Source: Gymnorhina tibicen (Eukaryota; Chordata; Aves; Passeriformes; Artamidae). Taken from it: a stretch of DNA of 64,000 nt. The notes under the pieces were generated by a model. It ran no database searches, was not told the origin of the DNA, and saw only the letters and a list, made by a program, of their open reading frames with translations. Location of the stretch: assembly GCA_013399875.1 (NCBI GenBank), contig VXAZ01004545.1, positions 97,447 through 161,446 of the forward strand, in the 5' to 3' direction. Shown here piece by piece: positions 62,877-64,000 of the stretch. The translations under genes and the position numbers were made by a program. Each line of letters opens with the position of its first letter. Positions within the stretch are counted from its first letter, which is position 1.

Positions 62877-63467
62877 TGTCATGATTTAAGCCCAGCTGGA
62901 AATTAAGCACCACACATCTGCTCACAGCCTCCCTCCCTTCCTCCCTTACCCCTGTGGAATGGGGAGGATAATCAAAAGTAAAATGTGGGGGTTGAGTTAA
63001 GAGCAGTTTAATAACTGAAAACAAAGTAAAATACAATAATAATGATAAATGATAATAATAATAATGGTAAAAAGGAAAAAAACCCAAGCAAACAAGTGGT
63101 GCACAATGCAATTGCTCACCACCCTCTGAGTGATGCCAGAGCCCCTTCCTGAACTCAGACTGGCTGTCCTTCTGGGTAACTTCTCCCAGTTTATGTTCTG
63201 GACATGACGTTCTTTGATGTGAAATAACCCTTTGGGCAGCCTGGGTCACCTGTCTTGGCTAAGATCCCTCCATTTCTTTTTTGTACCTTCTCAGTAACGG
63301 AGCATGAGACACACACACACACACACATACACACACAAAAAAGTCCTTGACTTAGAATAAGCACAACTTAGCAAAACCCAACATATCAATGTCTTTTCAA
63401 CATCATTCTTGTCCTGAATCCAAAACACAACACTGTAATAGCTATTGGACAAACCAAAGCCAGAACA
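62877..63467 (-). mobile_element. avian ERVL-type solo LTR, complete, minus strand
   Basis: The element runs from TGTCATGATTTAAGCCCAGC to CCAGAACA and is flanked on both sides by AGCTG (62872-62876 and 63468-63472), a 5-bp target-site duplication. Internal landmarks match a widespread avian, notably passerine, ERV LTR: AATGCAATTGCTCACCACCC, TATGTTCTGGACATGACG and AAAAGTCCTTGACTTAGAAT. On the minus strand there is a decayed TATA box (AACATAAACT at 63188-63197), a CRE-like ACGTCA (63205-63210) and an ATTAAA (63007-63012). This fits promoter and polyadenylation signals reading leftwards. The CpGs and TATA are eroded. There is no internal retroviral sequence: the provirus was lost by LTR-LTR recombination. 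The 154-codon minus-strand open frame inside is not a gene. Confidence 0.93.
63309..63336 (+). repeat. (AC)n microsatellite inside the LTR
   Basis: Nine perfect AC units, then AT and further AC units, where related LTR copies have non-repetitive sequence. It probably arose by slippage after insertion. Confidence 0.9.
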
Positions 63468-64000
63468 AGCTGTAAACAATTGTCATCAGTGAATTGTTTC
63501 TGGGTTCAGTGAAACTCTACTCTATTACTAGGTCAGCTACTTTTCCACATTACATTTTTGATGCTAGTGGGAGGACAAAATTAAGGTGTGCTGTGGGGAG
63601 GCTTTTTGTCAAGAGAACCAATTAGATAAGCATAAGTGAATAGTGAATTTTTCAGAAAACAAACATAAGACAGTTTTTTTCAAAATTTTTGTAAATTATG
63701 ACCTTTTCTTTATCTTTCCTACTGTTACAGTGACTTCTGAAGCATGGAAATTATATATAATCTCAGAGTGTAATCTGTTGGTGTCTGAAAATAGAGAGAA
63801 TATTTGGAGATAGATTTAGAAGATCTCAAATTGGAAGATATTTTTGTTCCCATATAGATCAGCATAACCTGAATTCCTATTTAATAATGTCAATGAGTAA
63901 CTTGTTTATGGTCGAAATAAATGACTAATTTAGAGAAAATGTCTCATTTATTGCCATACGTTTCTAGAAGTTACAACAACAGTATTATTGAAAGAATATG
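63468..64000. other. unique AT-rich non-coding DNA
   Basis: Begins with the right target-site duplication (AGCTG). No further feature is recognised up to the window end. Confidence 0.6.

Noticed and set aside
62785..63249. 154-codon minus-strand open frame, the longest in the window
   Set aside because: It lies mostly within the ERVL-type LTR, which is non-coding, and its translation is low-complexity around the AT-rich part.

Overview
The window is AT-rich, low-CpG, largely non-coding vertebrate nuclear DNA from a bird. The evidence is many fragments of the CR1 non-LTR retrotransposon with the bird-type 3' octamer tail (ATTCTRTG)n, plus solo LTRs that I recognise as avian endogenous-retrovirus LTRs, including an ERVL-type LTR common in passerines. 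A passerine or other neoavian is the best guess, but the species cannot be read from the sequence. There is no bacterial-style gene organisation, no tRNA or rRNA gene, no CRISPR array and no gene I can name. The longest open frame (154 codons, minus strand, near 63 kb) lies inside an LTR. The remaining open frames are short and mostly have the length and composition expected by chance in AT-rich DNA. The window is best read as a gene desert or the inside of very large introns.

Layout. 1-15 kb is unique AT-rich DNA. It holds two weak exon-like or pseudogene-like stretches (8431-8503 and 10057-10717) and a cluster of short motif copies in both orientations (12497-12770). 15-22.5 kb holds a plus-strand CR1, a possible ancient repeat (17494-17625) and a minus-strand/plus-strand CR1 pair (21753-22472). 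A homopyrimidine microsatellite of about 220 bp follows (22869-23088). 26.7-27.5 kb has an ERVL-type LTR fragment followed by a CR1. 31.6 kb has a perfect 18-bp hairpin carrying two AP-1-type sites. 33-34.4 kb holds three separate CR1 pieces, one of which still shows a recognisable but decayed reverse-transcriptase motif. 36.5 kb is a G/T-rich low-complexity tract. 36.7-45 kb is unique. CR1 copies lie at 45.3, 50.6, 53.6 and 54.5 kb. A GC-rich solo LTR with an assembly N lies at 53.9-54.4 kb. 55-60 kb is unique DNA with a (TG)n repeat and a motif-dense segment that may be conserved non-coding DNA (58250-58735). A CR1 with an expanded octamer tail is at 60.2-60.8 kb. A complete solo ERVL-type LTR with a 5-bp target-site duplication is at 62.9-63.5 kb.

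No genes work together here. The readable biology is the insertion history: CR1 copies of different ages, and retroviral insertions reduced to LTRs or LTR fragments (at least one a clear solo LTR). I found no convincing new system. The most interesting items are the AP-1 hairpin, the both-orientation motif cluster, and the possible regulatory element near 58.5 kb.
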